Positions 36,691 to 43,669 of a DNA stretch of 64,000 bases are shown one piece after another. Each line of letters begins with the position of its first letter. The stretch's first letter is position 1. The notes under the pieces are model-generated. The model worked only from the letters and a program-made list of their open reading frames with translations, was not told the origin of the DNA and ran no database searches. The stretch lies in the NCBI RefSeq assembly GCF_900111095.1, contig NZ_FOGB01000007.1:1-64000 (forward strand). Direction: 5' to 3'. The position numbers and the translations under genes are program-made. The DNA comes from Amphritea atlantica. Its GTDB lineage: Bacteria; Pseudomonadota; Gammaproteobacteria; Pseudomonadales; Balneatricaceae.

Positions 36691-36694
36691 AATT

Positions 36695-36766
36695 GCCTAA
36701 CAAGTACATGTTGGCGGACCGGTTTTCCGCTGCGCTCCAAACCAGCCGCAAATGTAGGCGTTATGC
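36695..36766 (+). other. attC site 4
   Basis: 72 bp. R'' GCCTAAC, R' GTTATGC; inner arms TACATGTTGGCGG / CCGCAAATGTA pair imperfectly with GGTTTTCC / CCAAACC inside. Confidence 0.88.
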
Positions 36767-36782
36767 CTCAGAAGAGTGAATC

Positions 36783-37433
36783 ATGGAATATAGCGAAATC
36801 ATAGACAACTGGAAAACCTTCGCCAATGCAGTAAAAGCTATCGGAGGTGATATCCAAGCCTTCACTATAGAAGAACCAGCAACTGAAAAAGAGATTGCTG
36901 CCTTAGAGGAAAAGCTAGGTTTTCCTTTGCCTAAGTCGCTGAAAGAGGTTCTGCTTAACTTCTCAAGAAAAGTTGAGTACCGCTGGTTTCTTCCTGATAA
37001 ATTTGAGCTCGAAGGCGAATTGTCGGAGATTTTCTCGGGTGACAGGCATTGGTCACTAGATTGGCTCTATGATTTCAATGAATCTAAGAATGGTTGGGTC
37101 GAAGAGTGTTTTCCAAACAAAGAAGACCCATATGATGTTGTTTGGCACAACAAGCTTGCGTTTCATGAGGTAGGAAACGGCGATTATTTGGCAATTGATT
37201 TGTCTTCCCCTGAAGCGGAACCTGTTGTCTATTTAAGCCATGATGATGGTGATGGGCACGGAGTCGAGCTAGCAAAAAACTTCAAAGACTTCGTTTTTGA
37301 AAGTAGCCTCGTAGGTTGCGTTGGCGGTGAAGATTGGCAACAACTGCCATTTATTGAAAACGGCAAAAAACACATAAACGGAAATTGTGCCAATGCTATT
37401 AGACTTAGAGAAGTCCTTGGAATCAAGGCATAA
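36783..37433 (+). CDS. SMI1/KNR4 (SUKH) family protein, cassette 5
   Basis: A 216-residue protein. The SUKH signature is at the N-terminus: PATEKEIAALEEKLGFPLPK then SLKEVLLNFS, followed by VVYLSHDDGDGHGVELAKNF in the second half. SUKH proteins are best known as immunity proteins against secreted polymorphic toxins. No toxin is encoded beside it, so it may be an orphan immunity gene protecting against neighbours. The function is inferred from family only. Confidence 0.82.
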   Translation: MEYSEIIDNWKTFANAVKAIGGDIQAFTIEEPATEKEIAALEEKLGFPLPKSLKEVLLNFSRKVEYRWFLPDKFELEGELSEIFSGDRHWSLDWLYDFNESKNGWVEECFPNKEDPYDVVWHNKLAFHEVGNGDYLAIDLSSPEAEPVVYLSHDDGDGHGVELAKNFKDFVFESSLVGCVGGEDWQQLPFIENGKKHINGNCANAIRLREVLGIKA

Positions 37434-37532
37434 CAAACGGCTGCACCGGACAAATTTTCGCTGTCACCTTTTGTGCAAAAATACGCACAAAAGCCGCCAT
37501 CAAAAATTTGCTCGGTGAGCCGGGCGTTAGCC
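37428..37532 (+). other. attC site 5
   Basis: 105 bp. R'' GCATAAC, R' GTTAGCC; long arms GGCTGCACCGGACAAATTTT / AAAATTTGCTCGGTGAGCC and a GCAAAAA / TTTTTGTGC-type tip. Overlaps the SUKH stop codon. Confidence 0.88.
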
Positions 37533-37548
37533 AATACCAGGGAGAGAT

Positions 37549-38280
37549 ATGAGTAAAGAAAAACTGGATAGCTTGTTAAAACCTTTGGTTAAAAAGGCAA
37601 TAAAACTAGAACCAAGAGCTAATGACGCAGCTTTAGCTGCTTCCTGCCACACTAAGTTTGGTGGATCGCCCTACGCTGAGGCAGGAGACACTTGGCCCTC
37701 GTGCCCAACCTGTAAGAAAGAGCTAACTTTTATTAACCAAATTCACGATGAAATAGAACAGCAGCTCTTCGTTTTCTATTATTGCAATGAGTGCTTTCCA
37801 TGGGGCCTCGGCGATGAAGAAAAGGGTCAATGGTTGGTAAGGCTGTACGATGAGCCTTCAAGTAGCAAAATTGTAAACATAGCGCGAGCTTCGAATGATG
37901 AGTTCGCGCCCACGCCTTGTAAGGTAATAACCTCTCCAGTTGAAGTTCTCCCTGACTGGGAAGGTCTTGATTCTGCATCCGATGAACTAAGTGATCTATG
38001 TTGCAAGATCAATGATGATTCGCCTTGGGAAGAGTATGAGGAAGCTGTAGAGAGAGCTGGGTGCTTAAATGACTATGCAACGCTTTTAGGTGGTTATCCT
38101 CGTTTTGTTCAAGGTGAAGCTGGACCTGTCTGTCCTGAATGCAATTCACAAATGATATTTTACGCCCAGATAGATTCAGAAAATGAAGCCAATATTATGT
38201 GGGGAGATGTTGGGCTGGTTTACTTCTTTCGTTGTCCAGAACATAAAAACCAGTTCCAGCTCGAGTTACAGTGCCACTAA
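37549..38280 (+). CDS. DUF1963-like protein with zinc-binding cysteines, cassette 6
   Basis: A 243-residue soluble protein. KFGGSPYAEAGDTWPSCPTC and ELTFINQIHDE follow the KxGG.P..P...WP.C...L.FL.QI pattern of DUF1963 (YwqG-like) proteins. Cysteine pairs CPTC, CNEC and CPEC suggest zinc binding. The role of the family is unknown. GGAGAG precedes the ATG. DUF1963 genes are frequent in toxin/immunity islands and integrons in my experience of annotations, which fits here. Confidence 0.75.
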   Translation: MSKEKLDSLLKPLVKKAIKLEPRANDAALAASCHTKFGGSPYAEAGDTWPSCPTCKKELTFINQIHDEIEQQLFVFYYCNECFPWGLGDEEKGQWLVRLYDEPSSSKIVNIARASNDEFAPTPCKVITSPVEVLPDWEGLDSASDELSDLCCKINDDSPWEEYEEAVERAGCLNDYATLLGGYPRFVQGEAGPVCPECNSQMIFYAQIDSENEANIMWGDVGLVYFFRCPEHKNQFQLELQCH

Positions 38281-38281
38281 T

Positions 38282-38395
38282 GGCTAACAATGTGGTGCAC
38301 GGGAACCAATTACGTTCCACAAACATTTGGTTCGCTGCGCTCTCTTTACCACATGTTTGTTCCACTACATTGGTCCCGTGACCACGGCGTTATGA
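38282..38395 (+). other. attC site 6
   Basis: 114 bp. R'' GGCTAAC, R' GTTATGA; very long arms, TGTGGTGCACGGGAACCAAT paired with ATTGGTCCCGTGACCACG and ACAAACAT / ATGTTTGT inside. Confidence 0.9.
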
Positions 38396-38407
38396 GTCAA
38401 AAATAAT

Positions 38408-38653
38408 ATGAACTCTGTAGAATTGATCAGAAGGCTATCCCTAGAAGGTGCTGAGAATTTTTACACGGTTATGCCATGGATAAATCCGATACCGAAATCA
38501 GCCGAAGAAATCCTAGAAAAGATGGAAATAGCTAGGCAGCGTTTGCAATACGCCGCAGAGCGTCAAGGGGCTATTGAAGATACTGATTCGGAAAGGGCTT
38601 TAATTAGCAGGCTTAAAACTGAAATTGAGGCAATAATTGGTGCAAACAAATAA
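38408..38653 (+). CDS. Small helical protein, cassette 7
   Basis: An 81-residue protein, unrecognised. The C-terminal half is a charged helix (KSAEEILEKMEIARQRLQYA...). No ribosome site beyond an A-rich leader. It is kept as real because it fills its cassette and begins shortly after attC6. Confidence 0.6.
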   Translation: MNSVELIRRLSLEGAENFYTVMPWINPIPKSAEEILEKMEIARQRLQYAAERQGAIEDTDSERALISRLKTEIEAIIGANK

Positions 38654-38676
38654 TTACTTTCATTGCCAGCAACAAC

Positions 38677-38749
38677 TCATAACAAGCAAAGGCAGCATCG
38701 CCCTTCGGGCTGGACGCGCTAACGCGCGCCGCTGCTTTGAGCGTTATGT
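38677..38749 (+). other. attC site 7
   Basis: 73 bp. R'' TCATAAC, R' GTTATGT; arms AGCAAAGGCAGC / GCTGCTTTGAGC, with GCGCTAACGCGC at the tip. Confidence 0.9.
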
Positions 38750-38765
38750 GCAATAAAGGAAGATT

Positions 38766-39161
38766 ATGACGATATCGATTGGAGCTGTGATGGGTGGCCC
38801 TGAAACCCTCCCTTGTGATGAATCATTTAAAAAAATTTGGAGTTATTTTTCAGGTAATGAATCCAAGCCTTTTTTAAATGTAGTATTCCATTTTCCTGGT
38901 AGTCTCATGAAGCCAAAACACACCGGTTTAAGAACTGGTAGATTTTCATCAAAAGAACAAGGCTTCATGATTCAAGTTGCTGTTCCAGAAGACATCGCCG
39001 AAACAGATGATTATATTGTCTCTGCAAATTTCTTCCTTGATTCAATCGAGCAGGCATTAGATTTATCTAAAAAACGCTGGGAAAAACATAAAATTGAATT
39101 TCCCTTTGATAAAAATATAGAGATTATAAAGTCAGCCAGAAATGAAATTAATTTACAGTGA
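38766..39161 (+). CDS. Uncharacterised protein, cassette 8
   Basis: A 131-residue soluble protein, unrecognised. It has an alternating strand/helix pattern (FLNVVFHFPGS, GFMIQVAVPEDI, then a C-terminal charged helix). AAGGAAG precedes the ATG at 38766. The size and two-layer pattern resemble immunity proteins, but this is only an impression. Confidence 0.65.
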   Translation: MTISIGAVMGGPETLPCDESFKKIWSYFSGNESKPFLNVVFHFPGSLMKPKHTGLRTGRFSSKEQGFMIQVAVPEDIAETDDYIVSANFFLDSIEQALDLSKKRWEKHKIEFPFDKNIEIIKSARNEINLQ

Positions 39162-39164
39162 GGC

Positions 39165-39242
39165 ACATAACAAGCGGCAGCAGTCGGACAGTTTTTCCGC
39201 TCCTTCGTCGCTCCAAAACTGCCGCTGTGCCGGGCGTTAAAT
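39165..39242 (+). other. attC site 8
   Basis: 78 bp. R'' ACATAAC, R' GTTAAAT; arms GCGGCAGCAGTCGGACAGTTTT / AAAACTGCCGCTGTGCCGG. The R' box contains the first base(s) of the next gene's ATG. Confidence 0.88.
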
Positions 39243-39663
39243 GGCAATCCAAATGTCAGAGATAAAATTCAAAGAGATTAAGAATTCTGAAGGCTCTCTT
39301 TTAAGAGCTGCATTCGAATACATTGCGCAGTCGAAATCGGACGGCTCTTTTGATGAGGCCAAATTGAGAGAGATCATGGGTGATAAAGTGAATAGCCATT
39401 TTGTTAATCCTACAAAGGAAGAAGCAGATGAGATGTTGGCAAAATGGAAGTCGAATCCAAACATCGAATTGCCATGGGATTTTGGCTCTTGGTTCGATGC
39501 ATTGGAATCGGCAGAGCTAGAGTTTAAATCAATCGAAATAGATGCAGACGGTAGCGGTCAAATAGTATTTGAACAGCTCGCATGGCCAAGTGGTGGTATT
39601 GATGCAACTACTGAGCTTGTAAAAGCGTTTGGCGGCGTGGTGATATCAAACAATGCCATTTAA
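39241..39663 (+). CDS. Uncharacterised protein, cassette 9
   Basis: A 140-residue protein, unrecognised; predicted helical N-terminus (EGSLLRAAFEYIAQSK) and an acidic C-terminus. The ATG at 39241 sits on the recombination core of attC8, leaving no room for a ribosome site within the cassette; the ATG at 39253 is an alternative start. If 39241 is used, translation signals come from whichever cassette lies upstream. Confidence 0.65.
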   Translation: MAIQMSEIKFKEIKNSEGSLLRAAFEYIAQSKSDGSFDEAKLREIMGDKVNSHFVNPTKEEADEMLAKWKSNPNIELPWDFGSWFDALESAELEFKSIEIDADGSGQIVFEQLAWPSGGIDATTELVKAFGGVVISNNAI

Positions 39664-39768
39664 CAAACAGCTCAAACCGACCTCCACTGCGTTGCTCGTT
39701 TTGTGCTTTTTCGCTACGCTCGCACAAAACAATCAACTCCGTTTCGGCGGCTTAGCTGGGCGTTAGGG
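39658..39768 (+). other. attC site 9
   Basis: 111 bp. R'' ATTTAAC, R' GTTAGGG; tip arms GTTTTGTGC / GCACAAAAC and outer CAGCTCAAACCGAC / GGCGGCTTAGCTG. Confidence 0.88.
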
Positions 39769-39784
39769 GATAAAAGAAAAGTAA

Positions 39785-40039
39785 ATGAATCACCAGTGTC
39801 CTTGTTGCGAAAATAGAACACTGCCAGGAGATGATATTTTCCCTGGTTCTTTTTATGTGTGTCCTGTTTGTTACTGGGAAGATGATAATGTGCAATATGA
39901 TGATCCGAACTTTTCTGGTGGAGCAAACAAAGAAAGCCTTAATCAAGCACGATCAAATTACAAAGAGTTTGGGGCTATAAATAAAGAAATGCTTCAATAT
40001 GTTCGCCCCCCTGCTGAGGAGGAGAAGAGCAATGGTTAA
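39785..40039 (+). CDS. CPCC-family cysteine-rich protein, cassette 10
   Basis: An 84-residue protein of the CPCC (PF14206-like) family. The sequence CPCCENRTL and FYVCPVCYWEDDNVQ form a two-pair zinc site; SGGANKESLNQARSNYKEFG is the family's second motif. It is common in cassettes and near toxin/immunity genes; function unknown. Confidence 0.82.
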   Translation: MNHQCPCCENRTLPGDDIFPGSFYVCPVCYWEDDNVQYDDPNFSGGANKESLNQARSNYKEFGAINKEMLQYVRPPAEEEKSNG

Positions 40040-40047
40040 ATACAAAC

Positions 40048-40129
40048 CCCTAACAAGCGCAAACACATTCGCCAGCAAGCTGGCTGGACTTCGTTGCTTC
40101 GCTCCTCGCCTGTGTTGCGGGCGTTATGC
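40048..40129 (+). other. attC site 10
   Basis: 82 bp. R'' CCCTAAC, R' GTTATGC; arms GCGCAAACACA / TGTGTTGCGGGC. Its R' box overlaps the ATG of the next gene. Confidence 0.88.
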
Positions 40130-40467
40130 GTAAAAAGTATATGAAACAGAGTTCACCAACTGCGTGGCTAGAGGTTCAGTTAAAGGCAACAAATGCGCTT
40201 CTAAAGTTTTGCCAAGAGCACAACTACAAAGATCCTAGGATGGTTCATTTAGAAGCGTGCAAAAATGCACTCGCAGAAAAGAAGATAAATATGGCTATTG
40301 AGGAATATAAGAATATTCCACTTGGAGGCAATGGTTGCTTCAATGACTGGTGGCCTGAGCCGGTCTATGAACATGAAACCGATGAATTTGCGGAGGCAGT
40401 CTTTCAGGCGCTTACTGAGCGGTGGAGTCGTTTGATGTCGTTATCAGTTGAGGCATCAAATGCATAA
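40126..40467 (+). CDS. Uncharacterised protein, cassette 11
   Basis: A 113-residue helical protein, unrecognised. NALLKFCQEHNYKDPRMVHL and EFAEAVFQALTERWSRLM are amphipathic helices; a central GGNGCFNDWWPEP is distinctive. The first ATG (40126) is inside attC10; a second (40141) lies outside it. Stop codon overlaps the R'' box of attC11. Confidence 0.65.
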   Translation: MRKKYMKQSSPTAWLEVQLKATNALLKFCQEHNYKDPRMVHLEACKNALAEKKINMAIEEYKNIPLGGNGCFNDWWPEPVYEHETDEFAEAVFQALTERWSRLMSLSVEASNA

Positions 40468-40533
40468 CACAACGCTCAAAATGGACGCCAATTCCGCTGC
40501 GCTCCATTGGCGCCCTTTAGCTCAGCGTTATGT
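40462..40533 (+). other. attC site 11
   Basis: 72 bp. R'' GCATAAC, R' GTTATGT; arms AACGCTCAAAATGGACGCCAAT / ATTGGCGCCCTTTAGCTCAGCG. Confidence 0.9.
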
Positions 40534-40545
40534 TTCAGGGAAGCT

Positions 40546-40815
40546 ATGAGCATAAAAATCACTGATATCATTTTAAGCATTGCTCTAGGGTTAATTGCAA
40601 TCTACCTAATTCATGATTTCATAGTCACTGATGCATGTTTGGATATGGGGGGGGGTATCGATCCTAAGTCAGGGCTCTGTAATGATGAAAACTATCATGA
40701 GCAGTATATGGTGGTTACTCCTGCACTACTGGCAATCTACTTCTTCACAGGGCTAGTTGTTTCCGTTGTATCAGCACTGGTGATTAAAGCTGTAAGGGGT
40801 GCCAAAGGTGAGTAA
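40546..40815 (+). CDS. Small two-helix membrane protein, cassette 12
   Basis: An 89-residue protein with two hydrophobic segments (about residues 6-27 and 54-79) separated by a loop with two cysteines (DACLDMGGG, GLCND). AGGGAAG precedes the ATG at 40546. Unrecognised; two-TM mini-proteins are common in integron cassettes. Confidence 0.7.
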   Translation: MSIKITDIILSIALGLIAIYLIHDFIVTDACLDMGGGIDPKSGLCNDENYHEQYMVVTPALLAIYFFTGLVVSVVSALVIKAVRGAKGE

Positions 40816-40824
40816 ATCGCAAAA

Positions 40825-40926
40825 ACATAACAAGTTGCAGCACGCAAAGCAGCCCAGCAAGCTGGGCTCGGACCTCCGTTTCGGCGCTTCGCGCCTACAC
40901 TTCGGCCCGTGTGCAAGGCGTTAGAG
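40825..40926 (+). other. attC site 12
   Basis: 102 bp. R'' ACATAAC, R' GTTAGAG; hairpin AGTTGCAGCACG / CGTGTGCAAGGC with an internal CAGCCCAGC-AAG-CTGGGCTCG. Confidence 0.88.
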
Positions 40927-40931
40927 CTCCT

Positions 40932-41351
40932 ATGAAATACATACTACTTTTCACACTGATTTTAATTGCCGGGTGCGATACCCTCCATGGTTTGCGTTTG
41001 CCAGTGAAACCAGCATATGAAGGCGGTTGGGAATGTGTATATAACAATATTGCTTCCATCAACCTTAGAGCTGAGCCCGGAAACGAAAATCAACTATCAA
41101 TATCCAGCAATGAAAGCGGTAAGTATTTGTTCTCGGTAATGCCAAACTACAGAAACCAAATGGAGCTTTACTTTATGCAAATGCACGCTGCTCCTAGCTG
41201 TGAAGAGACCAATGCTTCGCTTATAGAAATGAAAGAGTTTTTGCAGCTCATGGAAAAATATTGTGGCTATACGCCATTATCTTACGAAACTACTATGGAG
41301 TGCAGCTCTAACAAATCAATGCAGCCGACCGCTAACGCGTCGGCTGATTGA
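40932..41351 (+). CDS. Lipoprotein with attC-encoded C-terminus, cassette 13
   Basis: A 139-residue protein with a lipoprotein signal (MKYILLFTLILIAGC, lipobox LIAG-C) and one hydrophobic helix, otherwise unrecognised. The last residues SNKSMQPTANASAD are translated from attC13 itself; SNKSMQPTA is a familiar tail of proteins read into an attC site. The natural stop may therefore have been lost or never existed. It would be anchored to the inner or outer membrane. Confidence 0.75.
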   Translation: MKYILLFTLILIAGCDTLHGLRLPVKPAYEGGWECVYNNIASINLRAEPGNENQLSISSNESGKYLFSVMPNYRNQMELYFMQMHAAPSCEETNASLIEMKEFLQLMEKYCGYTPLSYETTMECSSNKSMQPTANASAD

Positions 41352-41361
41352 GGCGTTATGT
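41306..41361 (+). other. attC site 13
   Basis: 56 bp, the shortest. R'' CTCTAAC, R' GTTATGT; arms ATCAATGCAGCCGAC / GTCGGCTGATTGAGG. Lies mostly within the lipoprotein reading frame. Confidence 0.9.
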
Positions 41362-41377
41362 GTCCTGGCGGTGAGTC

Positions 41378-41656
41378 ATGAAAGGAAGAGTGGCCTTTGG
41401 AATAATCTCAATCATCGCGGTATTTGCGTTGATGGTTTTATTTACTGTTTCATCCGAAGTATGGGATGGCGCATGTGGTCACAAAGAAGAGTTTGGTCTT
41501 TTTGCTTTTTACAGGTCTGGTAGTGATGCGCTTCCAGCCTCAGAGTGTGCAACGGGTGTTTTGATTCCTGGCGCACTATTAACATTAATAGCCACATTGG
41601 GTTTGCTGGCCGCAATATATTATTGCTGGCGTTGGCTAGTAAAAGGTAGTTCTTAG
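41378..41656 (+). CDS. Small two-helix membrane protein, cassette 14
   Basis: A 92-residue protein with two hydrophobic segments (FGIISIIAVFALMVLFTV and LIPGALLTLIATLGLLAAIY) and a middle loop with two cysteines (GACGHKE, SECATG). Similar in layout to the cassette 12 product, but not obviously homologous in sequence. Unknown function. Confidence 0.7.
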   Translation: MKGRVAFGIISIIAVFALMVLFTVSSEVWDGACGHKEEFGLFAFYRSGSDALPASECATGVLIPGALLTLIATLGLLAAIYYCWRWLVKGSS

Positions 41657-41674
41657 CATGGCTTTGGCAACAAC

Positions 41675-41767
41675 ACATAACAAGTCGCTGTTGTCGCCAC
41701 TTCGTGGCTGGGACAGCTTACACGCCGCTTCGCTATGTTTCAGCTGCCCCAAAGCAAGGCGTTAGCC
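41675..41767 (+). other. attC site 14
   Basis: 93 bp. R'' ACATAAC, R' GTTAGCC; inner arms pair around AGTCGCTGTTGTCGCC / GCTGCCCCAAAGC with several bulges. Confidence 0.85.
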
Positions 41768-41775
41768 AATACCAA

Positions 41776-41802
41776 AATTAAAGGGCCCAAAGCCCTTTAA
41801 TT
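41776..41802. repeat. 11-bp hairpin in the leader of cassette 15
   Basis: AATTAAAGGGC (41776-41786), loop CCAAA, and GCCCTTTAATT (41792-41802). A perfect stem just inside the cassette, 17 bases before the start codon. It may be a terminator or an attenuator limiting read-through from upstream cassettes. Confidence 0.7.
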
Positions 41803-41819
41803 GCAGCTAAGGGAATTAG

Positions 41820-42302
41820 ATGAGTGAGAAAGTGAGAGTAGCCTTGAAGTGGCTGAAAGGGCTCTTGGATGGAGAAAACATTGAGTACCAAATTGTCGGT
41901 GGGCTAGCTGCAACTATTCACGGTGGCAGCCGTGAAATTGCAGACATTGACCTTTATATCCATAACTCTGATGCAAACAGGGTCTTGGCTCACGTATCTC
42001 AATTCATATCTAAACCGTTAACCCGTTATACTGAATACGGTTGGGATCTGGAGTATTTCCAGTTGGTTTACCAAAATCAAAAAATTGAAATCGGTTTATC
42101 TCAAAATACAAAGATACAATCGGCTTTAGACGGTTCTTGGTATCAGCTTGAAATTGATTATTCAGCGTCTGTTGAAAAAGACTATCAAGGCATCCTACTG
42201 TCAGTGATCCCTGTTCATCACTTAATCGAGTACAAGCGAATATTGGGTAGGGAAGTCGACCTAATCGACATACAAGAACTAACGCAGAGTGCAGCGCCAT
42301 AA
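41820..42302 (+). CDS. Nucleotidyltransferase-fold protein, cassette 15
   Basis: A 160-residue protein with the polymerase-beta/MNT-type motif: VGGLAATIHGG (residues 27-36) then ADIDLYI (Asp42 and Asp44, the metal-binding D-x-D). The helix LLSVIPVHHLIEYKRILGRE completes the core. Such proteins include MNT antitoxins and AbiEii-like toxins that modify tRNA ends, as well as antibiotic nucleotidyltransferases. There is no partner gene in the cassette. A strong hairpin precedes it. Function unassigned. Confidence 0.75.
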   Translation: MSEKVRVALKWLKGLLDGENIEYQIVGGLAATIHGGSREIADIDLYIHNSDANRVLAHVSQFISKPLTRYTEYGWDLEYFQLVYQNQKIEIGLSQNTKIQSALDGSWYQLEIDYSASVEKDYQGILLSVIPVHHLIEYKRILGREVDLIDIQELTQSAAP

Positions 42303-42394
42303 TAAAGTGTTTAAGAGTGACTCGAAACGCGTGCCGGTTTCGCTTAGCTCAAGTATGGCACGCTTGTTTGTCGAACCTTAACACGGTGTTATAG
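42297..42394 (+). other. attC site 15 (degenerate)
   Basis: 98 bp. R' GTTATAG is good, but R'' is CCATAAT instead of xxxTAAC. Arms GTGTTTAAG / CTTAACAC and CGCGTGCC / GGCACGC are still visible, so it remains recognisable. Confidence 0.75.
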
Positions 42395-42405
42395 GCTGGT
42401 GTTGA

Positions 42406-42765
42406 ATGCCTGAAGTAGAAAATAGTCTTCGGAAGATAGTCGAGGAATACGACAAACTGAAGAAGCTAAACAAAGTCTTTCTGGTCGTCGGTATACCATC
42501 GTCAATCGCTGCAATAATATTTCCGCCTTTGGGTCTTGTGGCTTTACTTTTTCTCGTCTACTTATATTTTAGATGGTGGAAACATAGCCAAAGTAGGTGC
42601 CCTGGATGCAATGCTCATTACTTCTGCTTTATACAAAGAGGTTTTGTACCTGTCACTACTAATAGCAGGGGGTGGAAATGCAGGAAATGCAAATTAGCTG
42701 TGAACGAGTTACCCGAACTCGAAGATATAAGGCCTAAGAGTCACACTAACGAATGGCACAATTAG
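42406..42765 (+). CDS. Membrane protein with zinc ribbon, cassette 16
   Basis: A 119-residue protein: N-terminal amphipathic helix (residues 1-22), one long hydrophobic region that could span the membrane twice (IPSSIAAIIFPPLGLVALLF), then CPGCNAHYFCF and WKCRKCKLA, a four-cysteine zinc ribbon. Unrecognised; the combination of membrane hairpin plus zinc ribbon is found in small stress or immunity proteins. Confidence 0.7.
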   Translation: MPEVENSLRKIVEEYDKLKKLNKVFLVVGIPSSIAAIIFPPLGLVALLFLVYLYFRWWKHSQSRCPGCNAHYFCFIQRGFVPVTTNSRGWKCRKCKLAVNELPELEDIRPKSHTNEWHN

Positions 42766-42766
42766 C

Positions 42767-42838
42767 GAATAACAAGTGACTGTGGTGTCGCCGCTATCGT
42801 GGCTTTGACTCCAGCTTTACCAACCCTTTACGTTAGAA
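42767..42838 (+). other. attC site 16 (degenerate)
   Basis: 72 bp. R'' GAATAAC, R' GTTAGAA; the inner arms pair only partly (GTGGTGTCG region), so folding is doubtful. Confidence 0.65.
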
Positions 42839-42861
42839 ATCACTGTAGTCAGAGAAGTAAT

Positions 42862-43659
42862 ATGGAACTTGAAATAACGGTAGTAGACGCTTTTACAGAT
42901 GCTGTGTTTGGTGGAAACCCAGCCGCTGTGATCATCACTGATGAATGGCTCTCCGACGATTTGATGCAGTCAATTGCGGCGGAGAACAACCTCTCTGAGA
43001 CCGCTTTTTTGGTATCAGCAGATCCCTCAGCGTACCAGATCCGCTGGTTTTCACCTCTGACTGAAATTGCTTTTTGTGGGCATGCAACTCTGGCTTCAGC
43101 CTTTGTGTTGTTTAACAAAAGTCCCGGCTTAACGAGTCTTATATTTTCAGCTGAGGCAGTTGGGGAGTTATTGGTCACGAAAACCGAATCAGATCAGGTG
43201 CAGATGGACTTTCCGAATACCAGACCTGAGAGCGTTGAGTCTATCCCGGATGCCTTGATAGACGGCCTCTCTATCCCACCGGAGGAGGTTTATTGTAACT
43301 CGCAAGCCTATTTCGTGATTTATCAATCTGAATCTGACGTGTTGTCTGTGCTACGAGATAACGAGACCCTGAAGCGGTTGAAGCCCCGTGATGTCGTCGT
43401 TACATCCAGATCCGAATCCAGTCATTATGATTTTATATCAAGGTACTTCTGGCCAGCGAATGGTGGCGATGAAGATCCAGTGACCGGCTCAATTCACACG
43501 GGTTTGGCTCCGCTTTGGGCTGAGAGTCTGGGTAAGAAGGAGTTAGTGGCCTACCAGGCTTCCCGTCGTGGAGGTGTTCTCAACTGTGTCGTTTCTGGCG
43601 ACAGGGTTTTAATATCAGGTAATGCGGCTCAGTATTTACACGGTAGTATTACAGTTTAG
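42862..43659 (+). CDS. PhzF-family isomerase-like enzyme, cassette 17
   Basis: A 265-residue protein of the PhzF (phenazine biosynthesis-like) family. VVDAFTDAVFGGNPAAVII opens with the conserved FGNPA region and the catalytic Glu lies in NNLSETAFL; IRWFSPLTEIAFCGHATLAS and DPVTGSIHTGLAPLWAE are family signatures. PhzF-like enzymes isomerise or epimerise amino-acid-like substrates; without other phenazine genes the substrate is unknown. AGAGAAG lies before the ATG at 42862. It is a full-length metabolic enzyme in the last cassette, more G/C-rich than its neighbours. Confidence 0.88.
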   Translation: MELEITVVDAFTDAVFGGNPAAVIITDEWLSDDLMQSIAAENNLSETAFLVSADPSAYQIRWFSPLTEIAFCGHATLASAFVLFNKSPGLTSLIFSAEAVGELLVTKTESDQVQMDFPNTRPESVESIPDALIDGLSIPPEEVYCNSQAYFVIYQSESDVLSVLRDNETLKRLKPRDVVVTSRSESSHYDFISRYFWPANGGDEDPVTGSIHTGLAPLWAESLGKKELVAYQASRRGGVLNCVVSGDRVLISGNAAQYLHGSITV

Positions 43660-43669
43660 TGCTGTAACT

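Noticed and set aside
36783-43659. Toxin-antitoxin pairs within the array
   Set aside because: Apart from the overlapping ATPase/HNH pair, each cassette carries one gene; I see no adjacent small-gene pair that matches a known toxin-antitoxin family.
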